The notes below the pieces were generated by a model that was not told the origin of the DNA, did not search any database, and saw only the letters and a program-made list of their open reading frames with translations. Both the position numbers and the translations under genes were made by a program. Source: Tribonema minus (Eukaryota; Sar; Xanthophyceae; Tribonematales; Tribonemataceae). Taken from it: a stretch of 64,000 nt of DNA. Within the stretch, counting starts at the first letter, position 1; each line of letters opens with the position of its first letter. The stretch is taken from contig JAFCMP010000090.1 in assembly GCA_017506865.1 (NCBI GenBank), positions 744,001-808,000 of the forward strand. Reading direction: 5' to 3'. This document shows, piece after piece, positions 47,690 through 56,324 of this stretch.

Positions 47690-48388
47690 ATGGCTCTCAG
47701 GAATGATGCAATGAGAACTTATCAGCACCTGAACATGCGGTCAGGTGATCGAACTGTGATCCCTGACGCGAGGTACCAGGATGCGGATCCTGATGATGGT
47801 CCTGATGCTGACGCTGACGCACTGACTGATGCAAACACTTTCAATCTGATCTACAGTGATCACTACAGCAAGAACGAGCACCTCCCAGAGACTCCTGTGC
47901 AGACACATGCAAAGTCATACAAGCCACGACGCCGTACATCCCCCTCTCATCGTCGCCACTCTTCCAACACACGTGAGTGCCCACTGTCCCTCATGTACGG
48001 CGATTCTCAGCCACGTGGAATCGATGCGCCAAATGCAGTGGGGGGCATGACTCATGCTCTGCCAATGCAGCCGGCCTATGATTATGACCTCAATGACATG
48101 TATGAAACCCCACGTGACCACAGTGAGGACCCTGCCAATGGTAATAATCGTTATGATATTGCCGAAAACTGGGCCTATACTCAGAATCTTCGCCCTCGCG
48201 TGGACATAGAGCAGGCTGCTCAAGACAGAGCGCTGCTTGAATTCAAGGAAGCTTATGACAGAGTGTACCAGGAAAACCAAAGCGTCAATAAGGAGGCAGT
48301 GAGGGTTACGACGGGTGACGATTACATGAATGATGTGACAGAAAGTGAACGGCCATACGTGCTGGACGCGTCGCAGCACTATTTCTAA
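47690..48388 (+). CDS. Unknown acidic protein
   Basis: 232 residues. Starts with an ordinary segment, then an acidic Asp-rich run (YQDADPDDGPDADADALTD), a basic patch (KPRRRTSPSHRRHSS), and a helical C-terminus (ALLEFKEAYDRVYQEN) ending in SQHYF. No domain recognised. It ends two bases from the stop of the large virion-like gene, on the opposite strand. A virion-associated role is a guess based on composition. Confidence 0.5.
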   Translation: MALRNDAMRTYQHLNMRSGDRTVIPDARYQDADPDDGPDADADALTDANTFNLIYSDHYSKNEHLPETPVQTHAKSYKPRRRTSPSHRRHSSNTRECPLSLMYGDSQPRGIDAPNAVGGMTHALPMQPAYDYDLNDMYETPRDHSEDPANGNNRYDIAENWAYTQNLRPRVDIEQAAQDRALLEFKEAYDRVYQENQSVNKEAVRVTTGDDYMNDVTESERPYVLDASQHYF

Positions 48389-48390
48389 AG

Positions 48391-50823
48391 TCAACTCCTT
48401 CTCCGTCCGAGCAACACATCTCGCACAGTAGGTGTTGACGTGCCCATCGGCGTCAGCGTTTGCCTGCTACTGTCAAACAGATTGAGCTGCATATTCTTGC
48501 TCTGTCTGAGTGGTGCATAAACAACCTCTACTGAAGCGCCCCCTCTTTCTGGAGGGATCAAAGTAATCACATCCCTATCAGCATACACAGAGTCTTTGAA
48601 TTGCATATCTGAACTTACAGTAAATCCCAGCCTTTCCATCTCATAACCTAGTCCGCTTGCCTTGTCGCGTGTGTCAACAATTTGCCTCTGCACACTCCCC
48701 ATTTCACCAGGCACAGGCGCTTCTGCTGGTGCTGATGCAGAGGCAGCCATGCCCAGCTTCTCGCGTGTTCTACCTTGAGGCACGCAGTGGTCCACTTCTC
48801 TTACTCCAGGCGAGGGGCCGCGCATGCCAAGCCTCGACACCTCTGCTGAACGCTGCTCGTTCTGACTGAATGTGGAATATGCCATCGCGTCTGCATTTCC
48901 TGATGTCCTCAGCCCCGATCCCACCATAGCATGAGAAGCTTCAGGAGGCTGGTCTACAGATACACCTACGAAAGCGGCATGTGGCGCAGACTGCGCAAAT
49001 GTAAATCCCTGGGGATCTCGGAGGTTGGAAGGGGTGCCGTGATACGCACCGACCTTACTACTTGTACTTGCACCTCGTCCATCAGGCTCCTGTGGGTTGA
49101 TACCAGCATCATCTTTCAAGTGGTCCAGCTCGGACGGAGCGGCAGGAGCATCAGCCCTCCCAGAAGTCACCCCAATACGCTGCAGTACATCCCCCAGCCG
49201 GTCTTGCAGATTGACGAGCTCATTGACACGCTCACCTGCCTCATACTGTGCAGGTGTCGCATGTGACTCCAGACCGGCCATGTCCGACGATTGCATCTGC
49301 AAGATTGCAGCTTTCAGCCTTATGGCCTCCTGCTGCAAGTATACTGCATCACTGCGATCGCTCTCTGAAGCGGGCTGTGCCGGAGCTGCATACACGCCAG
49401 AAACGTCCATCTGGCGCATGAGAGCAGCTGTGCGTGACTCCAGCTCCTCCTTGCTGAGGTAATTGAGGCCATCATGACCACTCTGCACTGCAGGTGTTGC
49501 AGCCGCGGACGTTACTCCAGACATTGTGTTGGTGGTGGCTGCAAGTATAGAAGCTCGTGCGTCGCGGGCATCGTCTCTTGCGTACCGATCCGGGTCAGCA
49601 GACATTTCTGCTGCAGGCGCCAAAGGATGATCAGCTCTTCCTGAAGCATCTGCAGCAGGCAGCAATGCTACACGCGCATCATCTGACAATCGCACATCTG
49701 ATGCAAAGCTGGGCGCAACTTTAGCAATCTGATTAGGAGGCAGAGAAGAAGGGTCAAAGTTGATGCTACCCTGCTTGAGGCGGATACTCGCTTGAGGTTT
49801 CTTGCCCCCTCCAGGCAGCACCCCCAAACTCGTCCCCTGCGGCCCGATGCCAAGAGTTGTTTGCCGCGCTGGCCCAGCTACTGAGGGAGCAACAACAGCA
49901 GCGCCGAGCGGGACAGCGTAAACGCCTGGCGCGTTTGTGGTGTCTACATGCAGGTTGAAGGACCGGCTCACCCCTAAAGCAGCATTCTCTTGGCTCCGGA
50001 AGGATGGTTGCATAGATGATGCCACTGCCTGAGGGGGCAACGTGGGCTGGACATCTTTGTCAGTGCGTTCCAGTACAAAAGAGGGGCGCTCCCACTTCGG
50101 CGCGATGGATCCTTGACCAGTACCATAGCCAGTCCATTCTTGATCCACAGGGAGTGCCCAATTTCTGTATGTAGATGTGCCTGCTTTGCCATATGAGCCA
50201 ACAAGCGTAGACATGAGGTTCTTACGATGGTGTGTCTCATCACGGGCGTATATGTCCTGCGCCGGTGGCAGCGGCAGCACGCTGATCGTTTTCACTGGTG
50301 GAGGAGCAGTCGTGGCGTGCATCCATGCAGGATACTTTGTGCTGGATGTTGGAGTTGGGTCACGGTCTGGGACTGGAGTCTCGACAATTCTCATCACTCT
50401 GGCAGCCTCAGAGGTCATCTCTGCCTGCTTCATGCGCTCTATGCGCTGCTTGACAGCTTCCTTCCTTGCTATGAGTCCAGACCGCATTGTTGACATGAAG
50501 TTCATGTATTGCCCGTCCAGTTCATTGCTGAAAGGCTCGCTAATGTCTTGAGTAGGGTATGACGACGCAATCGTTCGAAACACAGGTGCACCGGGGCGGG
50601 CAATATGTTCCGGGTCCTTGAAGTCAGGAGCTGACATGGGCCCTGAGGCAGGAGGTGCTATGGGTGCTGGAGGAGCAGGCGGTATGAGGACTGGGTTTGC
50701 AGGTGCGGGCCCCTCAATGCTGGCTTCGCCCAATGGACCTAGCACTGAGTCATCAGTACTTTGCGACTTGGAGTACATGTGCAGAAGAACACCACCCAGG
50801 GCGGTGCCCAAAATGAACTCCAT
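48391..50823 (-). CDS. Large Ala/Pro-rich candidate virion protein, N-terminal membrane anchor
   Basis: 810 residues. The first 16 residues are hydrophobic (MEFILGTALGGVLLHM), a possible membrane anchor, followed by a Pro/Ala-rich linker. A helical patch (MNFMSTMRSGLIARKEAVKQRIERMKQAEM) at about 108-140 is the best-ordered part; the rest is low-complexity Ala/Ser/Pro with short conserved-looking bits (DTHHRKNLMSTLVGSYG-like; 'TYRNWALP'). The C-terminus has a beta-like segment and ends TPTVRDVLLGRRRS. It resembles the large structural proteins with an N-terminal anchor found in several giant virions. No family can be named from sequence alone. Confidence 0.52.
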   Translation of the reverse strand: MEFILGTALGGVLLHMYSKSQSTDDSVLGPLGEASIEGPAPANPVLIPPAPPAPIAPPASGPMSAPDFKDPEHIARPGAPVFRTIASSYPTQDISEPFSNELDGQYMNFMSTMRSGLIARKEAVKQRIERMKQAEMTSEAARVMRIVETPVPDRDPTPTSSTKYPAWMHATTAPPPVKTISVLPLPPAQDIYARDETHHRKNLMSTLVGSYGKAGTSTYRNWALPVDQEWTGYGTGQGSIAPKWERPSFVLERTDKDVQPTLPPQAVASSMQPSFRSQENAALGVSRSFNLHVDTTNAPGVYAVPLGAAVVAPSVAGPARQTTLGIGPQGTSLGVLPGGGKKPQASIRLKQGSINFDPSSLPPNQIAKVAPSFASDVRLSDDARVALLPAADASGRADHPLAPAAEMSADPDRYARDDARDARASILAATTNTMSGVTSAAATPAVQSGHDGLNYLSKEELESRTAALMRQMDVSGVYAAPAQPASESDRSDAVYLQQEAIRLKAAILQMQSSDMAGLESHATPAQYEAGERVNELVNLQDRLGDVLQRIGVTSGRADAPAAPSELDHLKDDAGINPQEPDGRGASTSSKVGAYHGTPSNLRDPQGFTFAQSAPHAAFVGVSVDQPPEASHAMVGSGLRTSGNADAMAYSTFSQNEQRSAEVSRLGMRGPSPGVREVDHCVPQGRTREKLGMAASASAPAEAPVPGEMGSVQRQIVDTRDKASGLGYEMERLGFTVSSDMQFKDSVYADRDVITLIPPERGGASVEVVYAPLRQSKNMQLNLFDSSRQTLTPMGTSTPTVRDVLLGRRRS

Positions 50824-50886
50824 GTGTGAGAACCTTACTCAAGGATTGAGATTATTTTTGTGCAACCTTTGATAGTACCAAACAAC

Positions 50887-51771
50887 ATGGACATTATGAC
50901 TTCTCCGCCACCCATGGCAAAAGTGGGTGACACGATTGAGTCCTACACTGTCGTGAGAATGCTGGGGAATGGGTCTTCAGGTGAAGTCGTGCTAGTGCAT
51001 GAGACAGAGCACCCAGAAAACCTGTTTGCGATCAAGATCATCTCGTTGAAATACATCCATCGAAACCACCTCTCTACACAAATCAAGAGAGAAATCAGCG
51101 TTATGAAGTCGCTGCACCATGACAACATTGTTCGATTGTATAGAGTGTTGAAAGGGGGTACAAAGCTATACCTTGTGTGTGAGTATGTGTCGGGAGGAGA
51201 TTTATACGACAAGATTGCAAATCTCACTTCGTTGCCGGAGCCTCTAGCATGTAAGTACTTTGTGCAGATTGTCAAGGCAATACAGCATTGTCATGACAAT
51301 GGCATTACACACAGAGATCTGAAACCGGAGAATTGCATGGTCACTGATGATGGAGAAAAAATAAAGGTCACTGACTTTGGTCTTTCGAACATCACCAGTC
51401 AGAAGTACGGTGACATGTTCTTTACAGTATGTGGTACTCCGCACTACGCAAGCCCCGAAGTGCTGTCCCGTATCCAATACAATGGCCCTTTAAGCGACAT
51501 TTGGAGCCTTGGCATTTTGTTGTACGTCATGCTTATGGGCTACCTCCCATTCGATGATGATCTGCATGAGGCGCTTCGCATCAAGATCAAACATGCCAAA
51601 TATGTAGTGCCGAGAGACACAGTATCCGTAGAGGCAGAGGACCTCATACGCAGCATCATTGTCGTTGACCCTACTAAGCGCCCATCACTCGAACAGATCT
51701 TAGCACACAAATGGATTGCGGACAACAGCGCAAGTGATGATGAGTTTTCACCGCATGAGAGCGCACATTGA
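50887..51771 (+). CDS. Ser/Thr protein kinase, SNF1/AMPK-like
   Basis: 294 residues from ATG 50887. Full kinase domain: GNGSSGEV loop (27-34), Lys50 in AIK, Glu69 in helix C, HRDLKPEN with Asp144, DFG at 163-165, activation segment TVCGTPHYASPE, and the Asp of SDIWSLGILLYVMLMG. The motifs, in particular the 'TVCGTPHYASPE' loop, match CAMKL kinases such as SNF1/AMPK and plant SnRK/CIPK. The C-terminus past the kinase core is short and acidic. It is probably active. A role in phosphorylating the KSPRK protein or host regulators is speculative. Transcribed divergently from the large virion-like gene. Confidence 0.88.
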   Translation: MDIMTSPPPMAKVGDTIESYTVVRMLGNGSSGEVVLVHETEHPENLFAIKIISLKYIHRNHLSTQIKREISVMKSLHHDNIVRLYRVLKGGTKLYLVCEYVSGGDLYDKIANLTSLPEPLACKYFVQIVKAIQHCHDNGITHRDLKPENCMVTDDGEKIKVTDFGLSNITSQKYGDMFFTVCGTPHYASPEVLSRIQYNGPLSDIWSLGILLYVMLMGYLPFDDDLHEALRIKIKHAKYVVPRDTVSVEAEDLIRSIIVVDPTKRPSLEQILAHKWIADNSASDDEFSPHESAH

Positions 51772-51870
51772 TTCTCACTGAGCAGCACAAACAAGACCGC
51801 AAGACGGCAACACGCAACTTGGCGAAAGCACTCGTATTTACAGTGCTCCGTCTGCACCGTCCCGTCACCC

Positions 51871-52977
51871 TCAGTTCTCGAAAAACAACTTTACAATCCT
51901 CTCATTCCAGCTGATAAGCATCTTCACCTCACCATCGTCTTTGGAGCTCAGCAGGATCCTCTTGGTGAGGCGCAGCATATTCTTGACGTGCACCCGTGCT
52001 TGCTGTGAGGTGATGTTGTTGATGGAGATAGTCTTCAGCCCGCCTGGTGTGAGAGCTGACATGTCGTCAGTCGTCGCCTTCCACTTCTTTACGATCTCAT
52101 TACTGTTCCAGAAGTCAAGCGTGAACGTCATTTGCTCCTGCGGTGTCGCCTCTTCTGGGTATCCCAACACGAATGCGTCTGGCATTGGGAATGTCTCCTT
52201 CTTGGCTGCCGTGTCGGCTGTACTGGCTGCTGTGTCGGTTGGCGTGTTGGCTGCAGTGTTGGCTAACATGTCGGCTGCCGTGTTGCCTCCTGCGCCGGCT
52301 GCTGTGCCGGTTGGCGTGTTGGCTCCCATGCCAGCCGCTGTGCTGGCTGTGCTGTCTACGATGGTGCCAGGGCTGCCATCACGAACGCCAATGTTGCCAG
52401 GCGTGGTAGGATCAGCACGCACCGCATTGGCAGTGCTCGCTTCAAGAGCACGCTGTGCAGAAAGGCCTACAGGCGTAGCCCTGCTGGGCCCGCCTGCAGC
52501 AGGCGTTCCTGCTGTGACCGAGCTGAGGATAACACTGGCACTGTTGCGAATGGCAGCGCTGGCAACAGGATCAGCAACCACAGCAGAGGGCGACGCATTG
52601 CCTGCAGCAGGGTTGGTGCTCTGATTGTACTCACCAGCGGCAGGGTTGGCTTCGCTCTCTGTAGAGGTGGTATTACTTGCGCGTTCAGTGGCAGCTGCGA
52701 CAGAGACATTGCTGCCTGCAGGCAGATCACTACCAGCAGGTGTGCGGCTCTCACCGGTGTCAGTGTTGCGAGGTGTGTGAGGCCGGTCACTTGGCTTCCT
52801 CGACGTAGACTTGGTGTGCATCTTGACACGCTTGGGAGGTGCAACAGCAGCAGAAGTGTCTGAATCCTCGTCGAACGAGCTGTGAGCCTCTATTACTGTC
52901 ATGGCAGCAGCCATCGCCACCTTCAACGCCATGGCCATGGTATCTCTCTGCTGAGTGGTGAGGCTGCGCTTGGTCAT
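51871..52977 (-). CDS. Ala/Thr-rich low-complexity protein with ordered C-terminus
   Basis: 368 residues from ATG 52977. Residues 1-60 start with a basic/Gln segment, then a nuclear-signal-like PPKRVKMHTKS. Residues 75-260 are Ala/Thr/Ser/Pro low complexity with a 12-base-like motif (TAANTPTDTAAS) repeated. The last 110 residues look folded (DAFVLGYPEEATPQEQMTFTLDFWNSNEIVKKW, then SQQARVHVKNMLRLTKRILLSS...KLFFEN). No family recognised. A DNA- or chromatin-binding role is only suggested by the basic N-terminus. Confidence 0.5.
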   Translation of the reverse strand: MTKRSLTTQQRDTMAMALKVAMAAAMTVIEAHSSFDEDSDTSAAVAPPKRVKMHTKSTSRKPSDRPHTPRNTDTGESRTPAGSDLPAGSNVSVAAATERASNTTSTESEANPAAGEYNQSTNPAAGNASPSAVVADPVASAAIRNSASVILSSVTAGTPAAGGPSRATPVGLSAQRALEASTANAVRADPTTPGNIGVRDGSPGTIVDSTASTAAGMGANTPTGTAAGAGGNTAADMLANTAANTPTDTAASTADTAAKKETFPMPDAFVLGYPEEATPQEQMTFTLDFWNSNEIVKKWKATTDDMSALTPGGLKTISINNITSQQARVHVKNMLRLTKRILLSSKDDGEVKMLISWNERIVKLFFEN

Positions 52978-53039
52978 GGTGCTCTGAGGCGATGTGGCTG
53001 CTGCTTTCAGGAATGTGATTGCTCTAGACTGCCGCACTC

Positions 53040-53105
53040 TGGCCTATTTATTGTGCACCGGGATTCGGGCTGCGTCTGGCTCCGGGAATCCTCTGGAATC
53101 ACCTG
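53040..53105 (-). promoter_or_regulatory. Upstream element of the Ala/Thr-rich gene
   Basis: On the reverse strand the order is GATTCCCGG, then CCGAATCCCGG, then an AATAAATA TATA-like run about 70 bases before the ATG at 52977. The same GAATYYCGG pieces are in the promoters at 22860-22920 and, in palindrome form, at 26440-26453. Confidence 0.35.
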
Positions 53106-53292
53106 TGTCTGAATCTCAAAATACAGGCGGCCTATGACCCCGAACAGAGCGGTTACGCAACGTCATCTGCGGGGTATACTCAACCAGCGCCAGTAGTGAC
53201 GACCCCGAGGGACTCAACAAGTGCCCGGCTGGCGATGTCGATACACGGCGTACATCGCCAAATAAATGTGTTGTACAGGGTATATCAAACAC

Positions 53293-53922
53293 ATGCTTGC
53301 ATTGACGGCTGGTGCCATCACAAACTGCTCCAAATTCGGGGAGGACGATGGGATTATTGGACCGAGCACAGTTACTGGTGGTGATGGCAACAACACCTTC
53401 AAATGGTCAGACGGCGCTGTGGGCTCTCAACGCCTCCATGTTAAAGCCGGCATGTATACTTTGACCGTCACGGATGGGCAAGGCTTGTCGCTGAAGCACA
53501 CATTTGTGGTGAGGCAGCCGCGTGAACGTGTAGCAGCGCCAAACACGCTCGGCAACCCGCCTACAACCCGTTCTAGTGCTCGAAACAGGTTCTATATCGA
53601 TGAGGCACCTAGAGCTTCGGTCAATCCTCCAGCCACCACAGCAGGTGACTACAGTGTCAGCTCGTCAGGAATAACAGAGGCAGGGGGCAATGCTCTGTCT
53701 GTCATCGGCGATGCGTGGCATGCAAACGCATTCTCCTCAAACTCACTGACCATTGACAACGGTGCAATCAACATCACATCAGGTGGCATACAGGTGTCTA
53801 ATGATGCGTGCTTGCTGTTTGGGAATGGGACTTGGCGACTTAGATATGAGCAGCAAATGACTGAAATGGTGTTTGAGGCCCTGGATGATGGTGAGTGGGT
53901 CCGACACTTCATAATTGATTGA
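53293..53922 (+). CDS. SprB-repeat surface protein with fibre-like C-terminus
   Basis: 209 residues from ATG 53293. Residues 22-73 match one SprB/PKD-type Ig-like repeat: STVTGGDGNNTFKWSDG, then AGMYTLTVTDGQG. After a Thr/Pro linker, residues 120-209 have short beta repeats (FSSNSLTIDNGAINITSGGIQVSND) like the stem of tail-fibre or triple-beta-helix proteins. SprB repeats are known in bacterial adhesins and in some large viruses. The gene is probably a virion surface protein. It has no visible signal peptide. A related gene with the same repeat type is at 57414-58340. Confidence 0.6.
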   Translation: MLALTAGAITNCSKFGEDDGIIGPSTVTGGDGNNTFKWSDGAVGSQRLHVKAGMYTLTVTDGQGLSLKHTFVVRQPRERVAAPNTLGNPPTTRSSARNRFYIDEAPRASVNPPATTAGDYSVSSSGITEAGGNALSVIGDAWHANAFSSNSLTIDNGAINITSGGIQVSNDACLLFGNGTWRLRYEQQMTEMVFEALDDGEWVRHFIID

Positions 53923-53925
53923 AAT

Positions 53926-54306
53926 TTACAACGCATGCCCCCTGACCGCAACCTCCAGATCTCTCATTGTGATGCCTGTCTTAGCTGCACTGCACCCCTT
54001 TACAATAAGCGCAGGGAGTCTGTTGACACCAAAAGTTCTGGCAATTTTGAGAGATTGGCTGCTGCAACCCACGCACACCGAGTAGCATAAAGCACCATTG
54101 GGTTCATCAGAAAGAGTTGTGAAGTAGTTGAGAGCTTCAGCGCAGCGCGTGCCTATGTTACAGTGGAGCAGCACAGCGCTTCCGATCGGGACACGGCAGA
54201 ACTGTGAATAGGTAGTTACAGTGGTGACTTTCATGTGTAAAGCATACGCACTGACAAAGTTCAAAGCTGCAAAAAATGCTCGCATACCTATACTCTCTGT
54301 GAACAT
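53926..54306 (-). CDS. Thioredoxin-fold protein lacking CxxC, signal peptide
   Basis: 126 residues. Residues 8-25 are a signal peptide (MRAFFAALNFVSAYALH). The thioredoxin pattern follows: SAVLLHCNIGTRCAEALN, where Cys49 and Cys55 are five residues apart rather than two, and VNRLPALIVKG with cis-Pro98. The redox motif is therefore lost or altered. Aromatic Tyr right after the signal-like SA resembles the complex-plastid transit site, but this is a weak point. Related gene: 55953-56324. Secretory or organelle localisation is inferred. Function unknown. Confidence 0.58.
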   Translation of the reverse strand: MFTESIGMRAFFAALNFVSAYALHMKVTTVTTYSQFCRVPIGSAVLLHCNIGTRCAEALNYFTTLSDEPNGALCYSVCVGCSSQSLKIARTFGVNRLPALIVKGCSAAKTGITMRDLEVAVRGHAL

Positions 54307-54516
54307 TTTTTAAGGTGCCAGCCAGTTTTGATGCAGATCGAAAGTACCAGTGCATTTTTTTGAAGCCTACGGTTCAGTCCATGTATGCGCACCAATGTCC
54401 TGAATCAGATTCGATGTATATATATATCACGTCAGGCTGCGCAACAATTAAATGTTGCCACACATCAATGTGCGCCACTCATTCACAACCACTGTGACCG
54501 ACCCTCATACACAACT

Positions 54517-55854
54517 ATGACTAAAGTGCCATGCAATGCGGCGGAGAACAAGAAGCAGAGCCAGCTATGTACGAAGGCTAAGAAACCGAGTGATAAGCGC
54601 ACATTACTGACGCTTGTTAAGATGAAGAAAGCGTACAAGTTGTGGGGCTACAAGCTTGACGATGATGACGACAAGCAGCGCAAGCACATAAAACAGCAGG
54701 GGAGATGCATGTCTAAGTGCACTATGCTTCAGGATGACGGCACTGTCACCCCAAGATTCAATGGCCTCCAAAGTGGCAACACTAGGCCAGCGAACGCTTC
54801 AGCCGATGACATTAACGCTTGCAAGGAGGCAGGGAACGCAAAGCGAAGCATGGCCATGGTAGCCAAAGGTAATTGCCAAATGCATCACTACGAGAAAGAG
54901 ACATTCGAAGCACTGCTGGACGTCTTGGATCTTAAAGCCGAGCTGCAGCACCATTGGGCGCCGGATGGCGTCAACGTGGATGTGGCACTGAAATGTCAGG
55001 ACATGGCCGTGGATGCATACTGCGCGAGTCAGCTCAAGGCAAGTGGTACAACAGATGGTGGAAAGTTCAATTTTCACCTCTCAAAGTCAGACATGCAGAC
55101 CATGTACAAAGGACAGCTCCTTATTGCAATAGGGTTCAAACGCGTTAACGGTGACATCATTGTCACCCAAGTCTTCGTGCTTTCTCATGAGGACGATTTG
55201 CCGGGTCAGGTCCTGGCACCAATGGTCGATCCGAAGTGGAAGGATGCTTTTGCAAACATCCGATTTCGCATGGATGATGAGGAGCAGCGCAAGGCGTGTA
55301 GGGCAATTGTGCTACAATATATACACAATCTGCCACACCACCCGCTGAACGACATATTGTTCAGCCTCGATGTAAACCGCAACGTGTCCAAAAACCACAA
55401 GAAAGAGCTGCTCGGGTTCAAGCATATCAAGGACGCGCTGCCCGACAACACTATGATGACTATGGCCAGTGACAAAAACAAAGCAGTAGATTTCCAGCTT
55501 CATCGGAGTGTAACATCGCTGGGCATATCAGCAAAGACTGCTGTAATGAACAACAAAAAGAAAGATGGAACTTCTGTGAGTTTCAAGTTTCACAAAAGCG
55601 CAGCCCCTGACCACCACAAGTGCGACTGGGTGCTGATTGTGTACTTAGACAAGACGCGTACGGCTGTGGAAGGCTTTTCTGCAATCAGAGGCAGCGAGGT
55701 GTACAATGAGGACGGTAAGGAGGATTTTCATTGGAGCAAGGAGGGCAGCAGAAAGGGTGTCGGCTACAGGTTACAGCAATACCCGCCACCTAGTCTGCCT
55801 TGGCTGGTCGACCTTATGTTTGAGAAGCAAGGAGGGCAGCAGATCATTCTGTGA
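54517..55854 (+). CDS. Unknown protein with an internal duplication
   Basis: 445 residues from ATG 54517. A basic start (NKKQSQLCTKAKKPSDKR) leads to an alpha/beta protein. Two segments look like copies: residues about 150-215 (VDVALKCQDMAV..., DGGKFNFHLSKSD, QLLIAIGFKR) and about 320-385 (VDFQLHRSVTSL..., DGTSVSFKFHKSA, WVLIVYLDK). The shared order VD-x-x-L / DG-x-F-x-F-H-KS / hydrophobic strand might be a duplicated nuclease-like or binding fold, but no catalytic set can be assigned. It lies between the two thioredoxin-fold genes lacking CxxC. Confidence 0.52.
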   Translation: MTKVPCNAAENKKQSQLCTKAKKPSDKRTLLTLVKMKKAYKLWGYKLDDDDDKQRKHIKQQGRCMSKCTMLQDDGTVTPRFNGLQSGNTRPANASADDINACKEAGNAKRSMAMVAKGNCQMHHYEKETFEALLDVLDLKAELQHHWAPDGVNVDVALKCQDMAVDAYCASQLKASGTTDGGKFNFHLSKSDMQTMYKGQLLIAIGFKRVNGDIIVTQVFVLSHEDDLPGQVLAPMVDPKWKDAFANIRFRMDDEEQRKACRAIVLQYIHNLPHHPLNDILFSLDVNRNVSKNHKKELLGFKHIKDALPDNTMMTMASDKNKAVDFQLHRSVTSLGISAKTAVMNNKKKDGTSVSFKFHKSAAPDHHKCDWVLIVYLDKTRTAVEGFSAIRGSEVYNEDGKEDFHWSKEGSRKGVGYRLQQYPPPSLPWLVDLMFEKQGGQQIIL

Positions 55855-55952
55855 TAACGCGAAATGGGCTGGTCAAGGTTGTGTCGACAAGCACAAGAAA
55901 GTGCTTGATGCAGCGTCAATATAATGTGCTGTCAAAGTAACAGGTGCAAACA

Positions 55953-56324
55953 ATGCATTCCATTATGTCTGTCTGTGCCATGCTCTTAACTATAATCAGT
56001 TGTGCGCACAGCTTTGCAATGAGACCCGCAAGCTGTGTCAGCGACCTGACTAATGTTTATGGTAACCGAGTCGTGCTCTTCTACTCTCGGTACAGTAGTG
56101 AATGTCGCAAACTTTTGCAGAATGTTGAGGCTCTTGCCTACTCTGTTCCACCAACTGTTGCCATCTGCTCTGCTTGTGTAGACGGTAACCAGCCCCTGGT
56201 GAATGAGGCACAAAGGCTTGGTGTAAACATTCTCCCAGCATTCGCAGTACGCATAGGCAGTGCCGAGTTCGTACTTGAAAGCGACCAATTCGAAAAGTTG
56301 GCCACTTTTCTTCTCTCAATATAA
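55953..56324 (+). CDS. Thioredoxin-fold protein lacking CxxC, signal peptide
   Basis: 123 residues. Residues 1-21 are a signal peptide (MHSIMSVCAMLLTIISCAHSF) with an AHSF site resembling the ASAFAP motif of complex plastid proteins. The fold is shown by RVVLFYSRYSSECRKLL (only one Cys, Cys51, at the usual redox site) and LGVNILPAFAVRIG (cis-Pro95). It is a diverged relative of the gene at 53926-54306. The 3' end overlaps that of the convergent metallopeptidase by nine bases. Confidence 0.6.
   Translation: MHSIMSVCAMLLTIISCAHSFAMRPASCVSDLTNVYGNRVVLFYSRYSSECRKLLQNVEALAYSVPPTVAICSACVDGNQPLVNEAQRLGVNILPAFAVRIGSAEFVLESDQFEKLATFLLSI

Noticed and set aside
48391-50823. Major capsid protein
   Set aside because: Neither this protein nor any other in the window shows a double jelly-roll or HK97-type signature; composition is low-complexity Ala/Pro. 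It is described only as a candidate virion protein.
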